A stretch of DNA of 14,220 nucleotides from JBOHER01 sp050701115. Its GTDB lineage: Bacteria > Actinomycetota > Actinomycetes > Mycobacteriales > Pseudonocardiaceae. Below the pieces are notes generated by a model. The model was not told the origin of the DNA and ran no database searches. It saw only the letters and a program-made list of their open reading frames with translations. Shown piece by piece: positions 13,537-14,220 of this stretch (position 1 is the first letter of the stretch; every line of letters begins with the position of its first letter). Location of the stretch: the NCBI GenBank assembly GCA_050701115.1, contig JBOHER010000091.1:1-14220 (forward strand), in the 5' to 3' direction. The position numbers were made by a program, and so were the translations under genes.

Positions 13537-13719
13537 ATGGCTGCTCGCGATCACTCGGTGCTCAATCGGCGAGCCGCACTCATCGGCAGCGGCTCCCTCG
13601 CCCTGGCGGTGTTCGTGCCGATCGGGCAGGCGCGGGCCGTGGGTGTTCCCCGTGATCCTCCGCGATTTCTGACCCCAGTCGAGTTGACCACGCTGCGCGC
13701 CCTTATACATGTCCGGTGA
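13537..13719 (+). pseudogene. N-terminal remnant of a Tat-exported DUF5987/gluconate dehydrogenase subunit 3-like protein
   Basis: 60 codons. Residues 1-34 are a textbook Tat signal: N10-R11-R12, a hydrophobic stretch ALIGSGSLALAVFVPIG, and an ARA cleavage site after residue 34. The mature part RFLTPVELTTLRALI matches how DUF5987/gluconate 2-dehydrogenase subunit 3-like proteins start, then runs only three more residues (HVR) to a stop, where the family continues for well over 100 residues. ATG 13537 has AGAGGT (13525-13530) six bases upstream, so the remnant may still be translated. Its loss of similarity around 13700 coincides with the start of the ThuA-like fragment in another frame, which indicates a deletion. 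An intact short secreted peptide cannot be excluded. Confidence 0.65.
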
Positions 13720-13888
13720 GCGCGGGGTTCCCGGCGATCACCCCATGAGCTGGTACCACGAGAAGTTCCGCGGCCGCGCCTTCTATACCGCGCTCGGGCA
13801 CGAAAGCTACCTCTACGACCAGGACTGGTACCGGCAGCACCTACTTGGCGGCATCCGCACCGTCACCGGCCCCACCGGTCGCGCGTGA
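13709..13888 (+). pseudogene. C-terminal remnant of a ThuA-domain protein
   Basis: 59 codons in a different frame from the Tat remnant, open from 13688 and with its first ATG at 13709, overlapping that remnant by 11 bases. The segment GDHPMSWYHEKFRGRAFYTALGHES followed by WYRQHLLGGIRTV matches the last part of ThuA (trehalose utilisation-type) domains, where D-H-P-x-x-W, GR-x-F-Y-T-x-L-G-H and H-L-L-x-G-I are conserved. The upstream some 170-200 residues of such a domain are missing, so no functional protein is expected. ThuA and DUF5987-type genes occur close together in actinomycetes in my recollection, so a single deletion within a former operon would explain both fragments. The reading frame ends normally at TGA 13886-13888. 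Confidence 0.65.
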
Positions 13889-13982
13889 CCCATCGGTGTG
13901 GCTTGGCGAATTCGGTCGACCAGGGGGGCCTCACCGTGCGAGGCTGAACACCAGAAATGCGGCGTGCCAACTGGAGGTTCAG

Positions 13983-14186
13983 ATGTCCGAGGACCAGCAG
14001 CAGTCCACATCGCCGGAGGATCCGGCCGGAGCCTCCGACGACGTCAAGCAGAAGTTCCGCGAGGCGCTCGACCGCAAGCGTGCACAGGCCAAGGCGCGGG
14101 CGGATCACGAGGACAGCGGCTCCAAGATCCATAACGCGCACGGGCCGGTTGGCGGAAAGCGAGAGTTCCGCCGCAAGAGCGGCTGA
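13983..14186 (+). CDS. DUF5302 family small protein
   Basis: 67-aa, highly charged, actinobacterial family of unknown function. The pattern is typical: acidic/polar N-terminus (SEDQQQSTSPEDPAGASDD), the helix DVKQKFREALDRKRAQAKAR, then KIHNAHGPVGGKREFRRKSG, the conserved HGP and terminal RRKSG. It has no Cys, signal peptide or membrane segment and is probably largely disordered apart from the central helix. Start ATG 13983 has GGAGG (13973-13977) five bases upstream; longer in-frame extensions into the ThuA remnant are unlikely. It is alone in this direction after a 94-base gap and seems unrelated to the catabolic genes. Confidence 0.88.
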   Translation: MSEDQQQSTSPEDPAGASDDVKQKFREALDRKRAQAKARADHEDSGSKIHNAHGPVGGKREFRRKSG

Positions 14187-14220
14187 GGTGCCGGTGACCC
14201 CGGTCGCGGCGAGCTGAAGG

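Noticed and set aside
14209..14220. GCGAGCTGAAGG at the window end is the reverse complement of bases 13-24, suggesting terminal inverted repeats
   Set aside because: A 12-base match is expected several times by chance in 14 kb of GC-rich sequence, and the window ends are arbitrary.

Overview
The window is GC-rich DNA from an actinomycete. Lineage-typical small families (a DUF2505 protein, a DUF5302 protein, a DUF5987-like Tat protein remnant), candidate leaderless starts and dense ATGA/GTGA gene overlaps suggest Pseudonocardiales or a relative; that placement is inference. No rRNA, tRNA, CRISPR array or insertion sequence was seen.

Positions 1-11260 form one metabolic island built around a 47-bp divergent control region (2889-2935). 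Leftward lies a coupled operon: PaaX-family regulator, tryptophan 2,3-dioxygenase (kynA), kynureninase (kynU). Rightward lie nine tightly packed genes: luciferase-like flavin oxidoreductase, 2-aminobenzoyl-CoA (anthraniloyl-CoA) monooxygenase/reductase homologue, creatininase-family hydrolase, 2-aminobenzoate/benzoate-type CoA ligase, SDR dehydrogenase, crotonase-family enzyme, Rid-family protein and acyl-CoA dehydrogenase (eight CDS after the control region counting each once). The simplest reading is tryptophan -> N-formylkynurenine -> kynurenine -> anthranilate + alanine, then anthranilate -> anthraniloyl-CoA -> hydroxylation/dearomatisation -> deamination, ring opening and beta-oxidation-like steps, all under one regulator that may sense an aryl-CoA thioester.

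Several members look altered relative to their families. The Old Yellow Enzyme half of the monooxygenase/reductase is short at both ends and lacks active-site residues; the Rid protein lacks the usual substrate Arg; the crotonase lacks both classical hydratase Glu residues; and no recognisable kynurenine formamidase is present, while a creatininase-type hydrolase with a full metal-ligand set is. Together these suggest a variant of the aerobic hybrid anthranilate pathway rather than a straight copy of the Azoarcus-type one.

Positions 11282-13239 hold a leftward pair, a TrpB2-type tryptophan synthase beta chain and a DUF2505 protein, convergent with the catabolic operon with only 21 bp between stop codons. 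Positions 13240-13536 are largely non-coding with several short inverted repeats. Positions 13537-13888 contain a decayed remnant: the start of a Tat-exported DUF5987-like protein joined out of frame to the end of a ThuA-domain protein. A small DUF5302 gene (13983-14186) closes the window.
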